From: Benincasa hispida
Taxonomy: Eukaryota > Streptophyta > Magnoliopsida > Cucurbitales > Cucurbitaceae
Reading direction: 5' to 3'
Length of the DNA stretch: 64,000 bases
Assembly: GCF_009727055.1 (NCBI RefSeq)
Contig: NC_052352.1
Coordinates: forward strand, 28,245,283 to 28,309,282
The notes under the pieces were generated by a model, which ran no database searches, had not been told where the DNA came from, and saw only the letters and a program-made list of their open reading frames with translations. Position 1 is the first letter of the stretch. Each line of letters begins with the position of its first letter. This document shows, in pieces, positions 48,096 to 60,252 of this stretch. The translations under genes were made by a program, and so were the position numbers.

Positions 48096-50594
48096 ATATA
48101 TGGAGAAGGAACAAAAGGGGAGGATCTTGGGAGATATTGGAATTGAAATAGGATTATTATTGTTATTGAAGAGAGTGAGAAATGGAAATGGAATTAAGAG
48201 GAAGACCCACATGAAAATGAAAGGGAATTGTGCTTTAGGAGGCATATAGTTGAAAGTGGGGAAGGGGGAAAAGAACAGCCTTCCCTTTGCCCTTATACAT
48301 GAAATAATGGTCAAATTGAGAAAATTTTAGTTCAAGGTTTTAAAATTTGTTGAGAGCTTTGCTATATATATACACCTTGGATTCTATTTAGTGGGACTGC
48401 CTTTCTTTTAAGTGGGGTTTGTAAGCTTATAAGAATATATATACACACACATACCTACTTTGAATGTTTGAAATCTTAATTAAAATGTAAAAGTATATAG
48501 ATAGAACTGACCACTAAGTGACAAAAGATTTTAAACAAGCTTATACAATCTAACCAAGCAAACATCTTTATAGCAAAAAAGTGTGATTATATTAAGATTA
48601 TGTAATGACTTTAATTACTAATAAGATGCCTCTAACATTATTATTATTATATATTGTGACTCCCAATAATACATCATGAATGCTACCAATCTGTTCTAAT
48701 TTCCATCGAACAAAGGGAGTCACATATTTTGTTGAAAAATCTCCAACTAGATTCTTTCATATATACAAAAAAGAAAAAATAGCAAATCTAGCTAGGGGTA
48801 TTAGGCCTACAAAACAAAGACTTATAGGGAATTGAATATGTAAAAGGGAAACATGGGAAAGAACACACGATGGTAATGTTTGTTGTAGAGAGCATGGGGG
48901 AAATTGGATGTCTTTAATGAAAACGAAAGTTTGTGTGTGTTTTTGTTGGGTAACTAATCTTTGACTCATAAAATTAGGGTGGCCCCACTCATATTTTGTT
49001 GTTCCTCTTTAGTGGGTTTTGTTTGGCTATGTGTGACTTCCTTTTTTTTTAGTATTCTTCCTTATGAATTTCATTAGGGATTATTTGGATTTGGATTTGG
49101 ATTTTCCCCCCCCAAACAACCCCTTAAAACCCTAGAGTGCCCTACCATATGCCCTTGCCCATCCATACAATTGTGTATATAATATCCATCTCAACCTCCA
49201 AGATATTATTCTTAGATATTATTTGGAGATATTAATCTTATTATTGTTGATCTCAACATGTAAATCTAAGCATAGCCTCAACTGTATGAATGCGTACTCG
49301 AGGTTAAATCCCCCATCCCACATACTATCAAAATACGTAGTTCGATATAATTAAAGTGTATTTATTTACTGTTTCTCAAGTCTCACTATTAAATATTATT
49401 ATTTGATCGTCCATCCTATATTGCTCAACTATATTTTGAGATTTAATTTATTTCATTCTAGTCTCTATACTTTTAAATCTTTAAAATAGTCCTTAATATT
49501 GTTAGTTTGAAGTTAACTTTTATCATAATTAGTTAAATAACAACATTTATGCAAGAATATATTTCAAAAAATTTTGTTACAACACACGTATATAAAAGTT
49601 TTTCATTTAAAAAAAAGAAATAAAAAACACTAAATTTTAGATTTATTGAAAGTTACTAAGACGACCAAAATGATATACGTTTAAGTTTAAAAATACGTAT
49701 GACAATAGAGGTACAATATAAAAATAATTATTTCCACAATCTAATTTGAGTGCATAAGTATACTCTAAATGATGTCTAGCATTCATAAGCATGACCTATA
49801 TAAACAAAGGCGCTTTCTTCACATCCTCAATATTGTTCATGGAGTAAGGTTTCCTCACTTGTTGCAACTTTTAAAATGATCATTATTCTTTTGGGCCTTT
49901 GTTCATCAAGGGTTGGAAACCCAAAAACTTGCTTCTCATGTTTATTGGGCTAAGCTTTCCAAATGGATTTTCAAAAGAGGCCTAGACAAACATAAATCAT
50001 AGCCTTCTATGGATCTTGCTTCCTTTACCTTATTTAAGGAGCCAAAATACGTCAGCTCATAAAGACTTCTTTCTTTCAAGTTTATAAGTTAGAACTTTAT
50101 AGTTGGTAGTTTTTTCTAATTTGGTTTTAAGTATATAACTTCTTTGTTCTTTTTCTTTTTACTAAAATTATAGAGTGAGTGATATTCTACAAGAATATGA
50201 CATCTCACAACTCAAGTTCAACTATGGCGCGATATTCAAAAACCTACAACTTTTAGGAAGGAGTAGGAACTTGTTTAGATTCTCACGTTGAAAAGTCAAC
50301 GGATTTCACACTCAAAACATATAACCCATTTGATGGATTACTTCTGTCATTGTCAATTGATTTTGAAATTGATCTTCATATTATCTAAGGAGTCATATGT
50401 TTCTTGGAGTTCAAGATTCCTATAGAAAGGATATGTGGATTACCGCGTTTGTTTTTGTGATAATGTAAGATGTTCTACCATCTGAAAATTCCTAAGCATC
50501 TCGAGAGTTTTGGATGTCCTCCTAAAATATGGGTTTTCTGGATTTTTATGTTGAGGACTTCCCATTATTTACTTTTTTACCCTTTTTTCATATA
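48096..50594. other. upstream and intergenic DNA
   Basis: About 250 bp before the TATA box is the likely promoter of the BIG GRAIN 1-like gene. Beyond it I see AT-rich DNA, an ATAC/CA microsatellite-like stretch at 48,435-48,455 and no gene. The frames at 48,063-48,314 and 48,757-48,969 lack motifs. Confidence 0.5.
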
Positions 50595-50609
50595 NNNNNN
50601 NNNNNNNNN
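50595..50609. other. assembly gap, 15 N
   Basis: Fifteen unknown bases. The frame across it (50,470-50,655) is meaningless. Contig order and distance here rest on scaffolding. Confidence 0.99.
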
Positions 50610-51218
50610 GATATTCAAATTAATTGTTTATTTTATAAAAAAAATCTTAAATTAATATATATTATTGTGTTGAGAAAATAACAAAAAAAAAAAAATATTA
50701 TATTAATTTAAAATAAAAACTAAGTTAATTAAAACAAAATAGGTTATATCAGTTCCAATTATATTAAATTAAATATAAATTAATAAATAATTGTAAGGAC
50801 ATTTTTATAATATTATGTATATTTAAGACATCCTCATAAAACTCTAATGGAACATACACAATTATCTAAGTATTCATATATATAATATAAAAAAGTTCTC
50901 ACAAAACATATATGATTATCTAAATATGTCAACAGAGGGTGTTAGAGGAGTACCAACCTAGTTGTGATGTCTCAGTGCACCTACTGATCCCTCATGTCTT
51001 GTAATTATTATTCCAAATCTAAGGATCAAATATTTGTAATCTAAAATAAAGAACATTTAAAGATCCAATTATCTCCACACTAAAGCAAACCGTCCTATTA
51101 GTCTCAACCACTAACTACTATTGATGTTAATAAAAGATTCTCACTAGATTGACTATTTTGAAAGCTTAAATAAACTATATTTTTTTAGGTCATCATACAT
51201 CACTGTATAAATTGATCG

Positions 51219-51495
51219 GGTGTGTTTGGGGTAAGAATTATCTTAAAACTATAATAACCATCATTTGCTATAGTAAATACTATTTCAAAACTTTCAATTT
51301 GCTACAATCAACACTATTCCAAAACCCTAATTTTCTGTGGTATTTACTATTTGCTACAGTTTTTACTTTACATTCATCATTTTTTTATTATTTGCTATAA
51401 CGTTTACTATTTCTTTCTCAAACTAAAATAGTTTACACATCAAACACATGTTATTATTATAACCCAAACTAAAATAATCTACACCCCAAACACAA
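51219..51495. mobile_element. PIF/Harbinger-like MITE, about 280 bp
   Basis: The left end GGGTGTGTTTGGGGTAAGAA and the reversed right end TTTGTGTTTGGGGTGTAGA pair, and the middle repeats 'atttgctacagt/tactatttgct' words. The ends have the TGTTTGGGG core of this superfamily. The exact duplication was not resolved. Confidence 0.5.
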
Positions 51496-52570
51496 ATTAT
51501 TATAATCCAACTATAATAATTGCTTATGTTTTTTTAATAAAAATAAAAAAAGAATCAATTACTTTTTTTTATTGTTGTTAAAATATTAGAATGAAAAAGA
51601 ATAAGAGCCATTGAAACATGTTTATGTTTGAAAATTAATGCCATATTTGATGACTATTTGTTTTTTTTTTAGCCAAATTTTGAAAACTTGTTTTTGTTTT
51701 TAAAATTTGACTAAGGATTCAACTTTTATGCTTAAAAAAGGTGAAAATCGTTGTAAGAAATTGAGAGAAATAGATTTATTTTTCAAAAATAAAATGATTA
51801 CCAAATAAAACCTAAACAAATAAATGATAGAGTGAAAGTATAAACAATCATAGACCAAAGTACAATTTTCATAAGAAAAAGAAAACTCATGCATTGACGA
51901 ATAAAAGAAACCTACGAAACATTAGGCATACATGGAAACTAAAAGACTAGTGTGTACATATACTTGGGCCTTTTAATCCACTAATTCTGGAGATAGGAAA
52001 TCAAAACCAATCAATTTTTAGAATTGTAATTCATTCTTTACGTGAAAATTTTTCATCTCAAAATCAATAGAAAATAAATTGAATAACCTAGAGTAACTCA
52101 TAAATGGGTTATGACAAATTTAATGTCTATATTTGGATTTCATAATTGATTTCGATATCATATTAAATCATCAATCAATCCAAAAATTTAAGTCGATGAA
52201 TTATTGTAAATTTACTACTTAGTGATCATTATTGTTATTTAAAAAAAAGTATGAAAATTCCTATCTCAAAAAAATAGTACATATAAAACATAAATAGTTT
52301 CTTTATTGTTATCATTAATATTGTTCATCAACCATCTCTATTATATTGGTATCAATTTTTTTCGTTTTCATAGTACTTTTTTGATTTACCATGTAAGTAG
52401 TGTACAAATTCAAAATCTTTGTCCAGCATAAATATCAATAATTATTTATAGGAGAGTACAAAGATTGATAGATTTTTTCTAACCTAATCAAATAAAAAAA
52501 ATGGAAGCTGTTTTTTGGAAAAGAATATCCGAAAGAAATCTATATATATAAATTTACAAAAAATAATAAT

Positions 52571-52962
52571 AATAATAATTTAATCTCTAGACTTTTATGG
52601 GTCATAATTAATTAATTCATGTATTTAAAATTAGTAATAATTTAGTCCGTAAATTTAATAAACAACGATTTAGTATGTACTTTATTAATTGTAACTATTT
52701 AGTCCCTATCCTACAAAATATTATTATGATTTGAGGAAATTTCTTATACCTGTAGACTAATAAGATAATCGAAAATCGAATTTATTTATCAACTTATAAA
52801 GATTACTTCACTATGTAATCAAGTCAACACTTAATTTTGATGAAAAATTTTATGATAAGAACTAAATAGTTACAAATTTTAAAATATAGAGACTACATTG
52901 TTATTTGTTCAAATTTTAAGATTAAATTGTTACAAATTAAAAGTTTAGAGACTAAATTATTA
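52571..52962. mobile_element. long-inverted-repeat MITE, about 390 bp
   Basis: The left arm TAATAATTTAATCTCTAGAC... and the reversed right arm TAATAATTTAGTCTCTAAAC... stay similar for about 150 bases, both with 'aactatttagt(c/t)c' wording. A short AT-rich centre separates them. Confidence 0.6.
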
Positions 52963-53100
52963 TATTCCACTCAAGTTTAATAATGAAATAAGTTGAAAAA
53001 TGGTATCAATAGAAAGTTAAGAATGTAATCCTATAATTTTTTATTTAAAAAAAAAAATTAACCCTATAATTTTAAAAGTTAGATTTAATTAATCTAGAGT

Positions 53101-53245
53101 ATTTTAAAATATTATAAATAGTCGAACATAATTTGATAAAAATCTTCTTAAATAAAAGAAATTCTAAATATATATTTTAAAATATTATAAATAGTCGAAC
53201 ATAATTTGATAAAAATCTTCTTAAATAAAAGAAATTCTAAATATA
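53101..53245. repeat. perfect 73 bp tandem duplication
   Basis: Positions 53,101-53,172 recur unchanged at 53,174-53,245. The unit begins ATTTTAAAATATTATAAATA. With no differences it is recent or an assembly effect. Confidence 0.95.
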
Positions 53246-53496
53246 AATCATAGAGAATAAATTGTAATTTTTTTGAAAGGATAGATAAACCGAATTTATA
53301 AGAATAATATTTAGGTAGAACTTTTCATGTATCTCCTTCTATCATAAAATAAATATATATAAATTATATATTTAAAAATAAAAAGGATTATGAAGTGAAA
53401 AATTGTATTTTGGGATACTAGGGCAGACTGAACAAAGATAGGGGCAGATCCACGAGTATTTTTCAATGTGTAATTTAAGGGAAAAAGAAAGAAAAT

Positions 53497-53519
53497 TATA
53501 TATATATATATATATATAT
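53497..53519. repeat. TA microsatellite
   Basis: About eleven TA units. Confidence 0.9.
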
Positions 53520-53757
53520 TGGTTTTGATTTATGAATAATTATTGTGGGAGTTGAACTGAAATCGAGATATATTCGGTGGCGACGTGTCGATATATGATG
53601 ACAGCTGGAGTGGAGCATTTGGGTTGTGATGTCAGTAGGCCCCACCTTTCTCAGACAAAGAGTTGTCTGATTTTGACTCTTACCCAATCATTGCTCGACA
53701 CGTTTTTCTACAACTAATTTCCACCCCCACCCCAAAACCTACTTCTTTATGCTCATT

Positions 53758-53777
53758 GCTCTCTCTCTCTCTCTTTC
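53758..53777. repeat. CT microsatellite
   Basis: About nine CT units (GCTCTCTCTCTCTCTCTTTCC) follow a less AT-rich stretch at 53,570-53,750. Such runs often mark plant 5' leaders, but no frame follows. Confidence 0.8.
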
Positions 53778-55598
53778 CTTTCTATTGTCCTTATCCTATA
53801 TTACTTTTTCCTCCTTATTCTTTCCCATATTAACTTAATTACCATGTTTTTGCTTTCATTTCATTCTTTCTTATTCATGTCACGTTTATTCCTCCGTAAT
53901 CAAAATTCATCCAATCGTAATAGTGTTTTATTGATAGACCATTCGTAATTTACGATTGATTAGATTCTTCTTTTATCACGTTTAATTAGAATTATGAATC
54001 TGCCACATTTACTATTACTGTTACCATTTGATCCTAACATAACGATAATGATTACGGTAACAAAAAAAAATGTGATAGATTCATAATTCTCATATATAAC
54101 AAAAGGAACAATCTCTGTAATGGTAATGATAACGATATCCACTAGTGAGTCCTGCACGATTTTCGAATACAGTTGAATTGATCATCTTCTACTTGTCAAT
54201 CAATTTGTACTTTTTTTTTTATTATAGATTTGAACGTAGGTCCCATATGTAAATACAAGTACGAAACATACATGGTCTAGATTACAATTGATTTATTATG
54301 TTTTCTTTGGAGTAGACGTAGCTTGAATTACAATTTCGCTTCTTGAATTTAGAACATCAAGTAATGTATCACTTATTAACATGAGAATAATTCAAGGAAT
54401 ATAATATTCACATCATCGATTTTAAGGTCGGAGGTTTGATTCTCCCATCTCACATATTGAAAAAATAAAATAACTTATATATTTATTAATATTTTTTGGT
54501 CCTTATATTAACAAAAAAGTAATTACTTAAGTTGTATATTGGTAATATTCTTCAAGATTACCTTGAAAGCTATAAAGTTAATGTTGACATGGAATGAACA
54601 TTTTTGGACATTATAGAAAATTGGATAAAATATACGTTTTAGTTTATGGAATTTGAAATTAGATTCTAGGTTTGGAATGAGTTTAGTTTCTATTTGATTT
54701 TCAAAGTTTTAAAAAATCTTGAAGTTTGAATGTGATTTCAAATTGGTCCATAAAATTTAAAATTGGCTAAAAGTTGGTCCTTAAAGTTTGAATTTGGTTT
54801 CTAAATGATTTATTAGTATAATTGATTGTTAGTTGACCTAAAAGAATGATGAGGTAGTTGACTTAAAAGAATGTTGCATACGTTAACTACACTTTGTTGA
54901 TATGTATTATTTTAAAATTGTGTTCAATTTTATATTTTATGTTTATACTGAACTGATGAATTACAATTCAATTTCAAATGTCACGGACCAATTATACATA
55001 AATTCAAACTTTTTAGAGACTAAATTAATATGTTACTTTTGAAACTCAATAATGACATATAAATTAAATGCAAATTTCAATTATCCGAAAATGTGGGTTT
55101 TGAAAACATAGGACCAATGAAAATTTAGTACAAATCTCATAAACTAACTGCTTACCTACTTAATTTCAAGGTTTAAGGACAATAAAGAATATGAAGTTGC
55201 TTTTTCTACGTGAGTTTTAGCCATATATGGGTGAAAAATTCTAACCATTAAGGGGGGTTAGGGGCCAACGTGAGTTGGTATATCCTCACATCTTATATCA
55301 TCTATGTTGGAGGCCCATTATCCTATTTCACTGATTTTAATTGTTTGTGGGCTCATTTTCGGAACAATGTTTCGTATCTCACCGTCATTTTCCTTCCGTG
55401 TATCGTATATCATCTCATTGTTTGAACATACTCGATCATATTCGATTGTTCATACTCGATCAGAACAGACATCCGAACTCTCCAGACAACAAAACTCCCC
55501 ACATCGTATATTATCTCAACATCCCAAATAACCTCTAACTTTTTTTTTTTTTCTGTTGATGTCTTAAGTTAACAAGCTAAGTCTTTTAAGTTAATACA
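53778..55598. other. AT-rich intergenic DNA
   Basis: No gene is seen. GGTCGGAGGTTTGATTCTCC at about 54,426 looks like the B-box end of a tRNA-derived SINE whose head is decayed. Several 'ttggtcc(a/t)taaa' segments at 54,640-55,030 resemble the dispersed AGTCCCTA repeats. The frames at 55,304-55,538 overlap in two phases and show no motif. Confidence 0.5.
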
Positions 55599-55760
55599 AT
55601 GGAGGTTGTTCAGAAAAAACTTCCAAACACTTCTCTCAAACCAAATTAGTGTCCGTTATGTAAAGCACACTGTGAAAGCATGGAACATCTTTTCATATAT
55701 TGCAGTATTACTTTGAGCTTATGGGACAAGATGGCCAGTCATCTGGGGGTGATACAATAG
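55599..55760 (+). pseudogene. LINE reverse-transcriptase zinc-binding domain (zf-RVT) fragment
   Basis: The 54-codon stretch reads VVQKKLPNTSLKPN, a TAG in place of the usual Trp, then CPLCKAHCESMEHLFIYC and LWDKMASHLG. The CPLC and H-X4-C pattern is that of the zf-RVT domain at the C-terminus of L1-type ORF2 proteins in plants. Nothing of the reverse transcriptase itself is upstream, so this is a short, dead fragment. Confidence 0.8.
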
Positions 55761-55827
55761 AAACTGCACCATTCATGCCCTTTTCAAAGATCTTTGTTCG
55801 ATCAAACAAACCACAACAAAAAATGTT

Positions 55828-56300
55828 ATATTACCACAAGAAATTTATCCTTTTTCGACAGTTAGAACTGTCAGAAAAAGTCAAAAAAGCGTCAGAAAAG
55901 CCTTTTCCAACCATATTTTCACTGTTGGCAACGTCATTGAGATAGCTCATTGGGAAAGCCTTATCTCGAGAAAAAAAGTTACTTCGTCGGGATTAAAAGA
56001 TTTTGCGACAGAAGAAGTGAAGAGGATTTCTCCCTACACTCATAATATGCCGTCGGGAAATGACTTCTCTCGACGCCAGATTATGAGCGTCGGGAGAAAT
56101 TGAAATTGTGTGGATGGTATATACATCCCAGCGCTAAAATTATAATTAAGTTTTTGTCGGGAAAAGGCACATACCCCGACACCGACATATAATGGCGTTG
56201 GGAGAGGTTACTTTTTGTCGACAATATATGGGTATGGTGTTGGTGAAAGTCTTAAAAATATTTAATAATGATGTTTTTTCCGACACTTTTAAATTTAGCA
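55828..56300 (-). mobile_element. decayed CACTA element end
   Basis: TACCACAAGAAATTTATCC at about 55,833 is close to the CACTACAAGAAA terminus of CACTA elements. Behind it are subterminal words in both directions: CGTCAGAAAAG, CGTCGGGAAATG, CGTCGGGAGAAATT, TGTCGGGAAAAGG and GCGTTGGGAGAGG. The CACTA exon at 57,052-57,153 on the minus strand makes this the 3' end of the element. The other end was not found. Confidence 0.6.
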
Positions 56301-57051
56301 TCGAGAGAGAACTCTTTTCCAAATTAAACTTTTATAATTTGATAAATATCAAACCTATTTAAATGTTACGAATGTAGTCAAATAAACTAAAATCTTCAAC
56401 ATTTAATTAATTCCATAACATTTAAATCGGAATAACATTACATAATTAAGACATTGACAAGACAAAATAACATTGTACATTATCTTTAACATTACATATT
56501 ATCTTCATCTTGGACATTATATAATATCCACAAAACATTAACACCAAAATAAAATAACATATTATCTTCACCAAGGGATGCATATTGAAACTAGTCCTTC
56601 GAGCAGCCTACAAAATACAAATTTAAATAGTTTTAATGCAACCAAATAATTAATTACTTTATATAAGTATATGAACTATGCAATAAATTTTAACTCAGAT
56701 ATAGTTATGCATTTATCTATTTATACTAATCTGAAACTCAATGTGTTTATCCATAAGTATATGAACTACTTTATATAAGCATATGAATTATCTATAAATT
56801 TTAACTCAAAATTCAACCTAAGAAAATTCAAAATGCACTTAGACAATCTCCACAACCCTTCCCCAATTCATCTCAAACTTAAACATATTTATGCATTTAC
56901 CCCTATACCAACTTTAAACTAAATATGAAACTCAATACTCAACCTAAAAAAATTCAAATTGCATCTTAGACAATCTTCATCATAATTATGCATTTATCTA
57001 TATATGACAAGCTTATATAGATGAAGTTATGTTGAAGGAATAAAAACTTAC
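56301..57051. other. non-coding interior of the CACTA remnant
   Basis: AT-rich DNA with no frame. It contains repeated 'ataacatt(a/g)' words at 56,400-56,570 and repeated 'atgcatttatctat' and 'ctttatataagtatatgaact' phrases at 56,660-57,000. Confidence 0.45.
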
Positions 57052-57153
57052 ATTTGCATCATTAGCAGCCTGATTAACAAACGAGTCATCACGCTTAGAG
57101 TGCGTACGCTTAAACAACTCTATTAAGTCGATTGCTTGACCGTCGGGTCCTTT
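57052..57153 (-). pseudogene. CACTA transposase-related exon (Ptta/En/Spm family)
   Basis: On the minus strand an acceptor TTATAG at 57,154 and a donor GTAAG at 57,051 enclose 34 codons in one open phase: KGPDGQAIDLIELFKRTHSK, then RDDSFVNQAANDAN. The pattern of an acidic-hydrophobic helix, F(K/R)-x-TH, a basic pair and SFV-x-x-A is that of the plant transposase Ptta/En/Spm domain. No neighbouring exon was found within 500 bp, so it is an isolated remnant. Confidence 0.65.
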
Positions 57154-58841
57154 CTATAAAACAAATCACATAAAAGATACCAATAATACTTTCTACATAC
57201 TTAGTTGATGACCCGTTTTAGGGTGGTTTTTGCAATTTTCCAATAAATTTTCTTTTCTAGAATTCACTTTTTGTAGCTACATTTGATGAATGGAATTTTA
57301 TGTTTCCTAAAAAAAATTACCATATTTCTTAACTATGAAGGTTGGACATTTCTTTAAGAAATAAATACACAATATACCTCCAAAATAATAATTTAAAAAA
57401 TATTTACGTGATTGCAAGTTTAATCCCTATAATTAAGGACAATTATATGGAGATAATTTGTTCAATAGAATTGGAAAAGCAAAGAAAAGGATGACATATT
57501 AAAGCCTCCCGAGTCTTGAACCTTTTTTTCTTGTTGGGAGTCTCATGTTTTTGCGGATATATTTTATATCCCAAAAAGTAGCTTCAAAACTTTTCAGATT
57601 ACTGCTGCTAATCAATATTTCAATTTTCAATAGAAACTAGGATACTTGAATCAGATCAAAGGCTAATATTTTCCCATTTCTATCAAACATATTCTATTCC
57701 TCTTCTTTCCTTTCTTCGTCTCTCCACACAAAATTTCAATCTTCTTTCTCTCAAATCTCAACCTTTATTTTCTCAAATTACAACTTTCGACATTTGAAAC
57801 CCATATCGTTCTCATTCCTCTCTTTATCATTCTCAACTCCGTGCGATGCTCTAAAATGTGCGCCCGCATTCCACCGTCGCTGGCTAATTTTCCATTGTCT
57901 CTGCTGGTTGCAATAACTTTGATGAATGTGATTTTCTTCTCTTTACTCATCCTTAGATCCATTTTCATTTTCTTTTTTATTTGATTTTGGATTTTTCTTT
58001 TTGCGCTTTTCTATTGGAAATTGATTACTATTTGTGTTTGATTGTTATTCGATTATAGTTTCTACACTTGAAGGAGATTGAGCTAGCTAAATGAAATGCA
58101 ATTATGTATTGGGTTTTGTTTCCTCTGATGGTTGATGATTCTGTAACTCTAGTATTAAAATTTTATGCTAGAACTCGATCCTCAATCCGGTCCAGAACTC
58201 AATCCTCGATCCCCACTATGAAGAACTCGATCCAGTCCAGAACTCGATCCAAGTCTTGATCCGATCCTTGATCCGGTCCAAAACTCCCCCACTTTGAAGA
58301 ACTCGATGCTCACCTGCAAAAAAAAAAAAAAATGTTTCTACAAATAGACGCAACGTTTTCTCTTATGTATTGTTATTTTGCATCTATTGTGTAGTTCTTT
58401 ACCTCTTTCATTTTAATAAGTTCATTTATCCGAAAAACTATTATTGATTACTTTGTTATCTTGTGTTGTGGAATTTAGATTCTTAATTTTAATATTCTTT
58501 TCTTTCTTCTCCCTTCAATTGAGTAGTTTTTTACAGGTCAAGATGGTGGTATATAAATGATTCTTAATTTCGAAAGAGTGAGGTATGTGATTTTCTTTTG
58601 ACTTATTAATTAAAGGAGTTTATATTTATTTAAGGCAATTTTGTTAAGTTCTTAAATTTCACATATTCTAATTTTGATTTAAATTTGTATGAGTAGGTGT
58701 TGTAATTACTCATTTAGGACATGGATTTTTTTTTTGTTAATGCTCCATGTTCTATTTTTTTCTGTTGGGTTTATCTCTCGCCCTTCTCGTTCCTGCTTCT
58801 CTTTGCTGCTTATTTTTTTAATTCTTCTAGATTTCTTGAAT
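57154..58841. other. intergenic DNA with a CT-rich stretch and an AACTCGATCC repeat
   Basis: A CT-rich, leader-like stretch lies at 57,660-57,780 and a less AT-rich stretch follows to 57,960, but I find no convincing frame. The frames at 57,765-57,968 and 58,689-58,892 have no motif. The repeat at 58,169-58,312 is listed separately. Confidence 0.45.
58169..58312. repeat. GAACTCGATCC minisatellite
   Basis: About ten variants of (CC)AGAACTCGATCC and TTGATCCGGTCC occur in 144 bases, with a larger unit 'ccactatgaagaactcgat' / 'ccactttgaagaactcgat' seen twice. Confidence 0.8.
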
Positions 58842-58990
58842 ATTAATGAAAGAAGTGAAGATGATGAGGGTGCTAAGAATGTGTCCACCTAGTAGAGATA
58901 TTCCGATGCACCTACTAACCCCTTACTTATCTTTTAAGAAAAAGTCTAATTTTTTTAAAGAAAAAATTGTTGAGCAATCCACAAGAAATA
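58842..58990 (+). repeat. dispersed repeat 'a', copy 1
   Basis: 'tattaatgaaagaagtg...gagggtgctaagaatgtgtccac' through 'gttgagcaatcc(a/t)caagaaatagacaacaactt' recurs at 60,253-60,404 with few changes. Confidence 0.8.
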
Positions 58991-59011
58991 GACAACAACT
59001 TGCTAGAATAA

Positions 59012-59366
59012 ATGTTACGTAACTCTTCATGTAGGGTTACATTTTCTCAATACCATAAATTGTGTTCCTTCACGAATGGTTGCATCATTTCATGAATAAC
59101 TAAATTGAAAAAAAAAAAAAAAAAAAAGACCAACTATTCGCCACGAATTAGTCTATAAATAAGTCGTGTCTTCAATTTGTTTTCTCATTGTTTTTTAATT
59201 ATCATTTTTGTCTTCTTAAAAAAATTCTCTCAATTTCAAAATTTTTGAAATTCGGTATATTCACAAACTTTAGTTCGTTGATCTTCTAGACAAGGTGCTA
59301 CTTCTAGAAGAAAGGTAATATGTTTTATCCTGTGAGGCAATTACTCTCTACAATCAAGTACTAGGG
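59012..59366 (+). mobile_element. LTR-like repeat 'b', copy 1
   Basis: It begins TGTTACGTAACTCTTCATG and has a TATA box (CTATAAATAAG, 59,151) in its middle, as in a short LTR or viral-type promoter. A similar copy, about 80 per cent alike by eye, is at 59,875-60,220. No primer-binding site for initiator tRNA was found after it. Confidence 0.55.
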
Positions 59367-59874
59367 TGATAGAGGAAGAGGTGGCTTTCCAGGGTTTTAG
59401 TAAAGGACCTCCTGCACAAGAATTCTCTTTCTTTATCATCAATCATTCAAATTTCACAAGGGGGATTACTTGCGCATCATAATGATTGCTGGTTCTATTT
59501 TCTTACCGTCGCACAAAGAAAATATTTTGTTGGCTTCGACTCTCACATAAAGTTCTTGTTTCGCCAATTAATCGATCGAACACTACTTGAAAATGAAAAT
59601 GGCCAAACTAAAAAAAATATATAGAAAAAAATTGCGTCCTCTAGAGGATAAGATATTTTCCGGAACAAGCAAATCATAATGATTGCTGGTTTTTCAATAT
59701 TAATAATAAAAATGGAAAGATCTTTTGGGAGGCATCCTTCGGGATGGGTAGAAGGAATAAGTACAATTTTGAACCAAGAAAAAGTATTTTGTTTTTGTTC
59801 GACCCAGCCTTTCCGTCTGAATGCATTCAAAAGGACCCGATACTTATTGTGAAATTGCGTTGCTGCGTCAGGGT
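59367..59874. other. segment between the two 'b' repeats
   Basis: About 500 bases with no retroelement motif. The phrase 'atcataatgattgctggtt' occurs twice (59,477 and 59,671). The frames at 59,543-59,953 have no recognisable domain. Confidence 0.45.
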
Positions 59875-60220
59875 ATGTAACTCTTCATGTAGAGTTACAT
59901 ATTTTCAATTTCATAGATTGTGTTCCTTCATGAATGATTGCATCACTTCATAAATAACTAAATTAAAGAAAGTACATGACTATTTGAATGGGCACAAATT
60001 AGTCTACAAATATGTCATTTCTTCTATTTTTTTTTTAATATTACATTTTCTTCCTTAAAAAATTCTCTCGATTTCAGAATTTGCTGAAGAAGTTCAGTAT
60101 ATCCACAGAGTTTAGTTTGTTGAGCTTGTGGACGTGGTACTACATCCATAGGATAGGTAAGATGTTCTATTTTGTGAGACTACTACTCTCTAAACTTAGG
60201 TTCTAGGGTGAGTAAATTTG
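59875..60220 (+). mobile_element. LTR-like repeat 'b', copy 2
   Basis: It begins GTATGTAACTCTTCATGTAG and follows copy 1 to 'gttctagggtgag'. The TATA region here reads 'ctacaaatatgtc', so the box is weakened. Confidence 0.55.
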
Positions 60221-60252
60221 TCTTAAGTAGATATTCTTGATTATTTCCTCTG

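Larger units (their letters stand above)
50610..53757. other. AT-rich intergenic DNA with MITEs
   Basis: No gene is seen. It contains two MITEs (51,219-51,495 and 52,571-52,962), a 73 bp tandem duplication (53,101) and a TA microsatellite (53,497). Frames at 51,212-51,400, 51,700-51,894 and 53,496-53,687 are AT-driven or overlap repeats. Confidence 0.55.

Noticed and set aside
50470..50655. 61-residue frame
   Set aside because: It reads through the 15-N gap.
55304..55538. Two overlapping frames of 65-75 residues
   Set aside because: They are open in two phases over the same DNA and show no domain or promoter.
59012..60220. Endogenous pararetrovirus
   Set aside because: The TATA-bearing repeats are suggestive, but no movement protein, coat protein, protease or reverse transcriptase motif is seen between or beside them.
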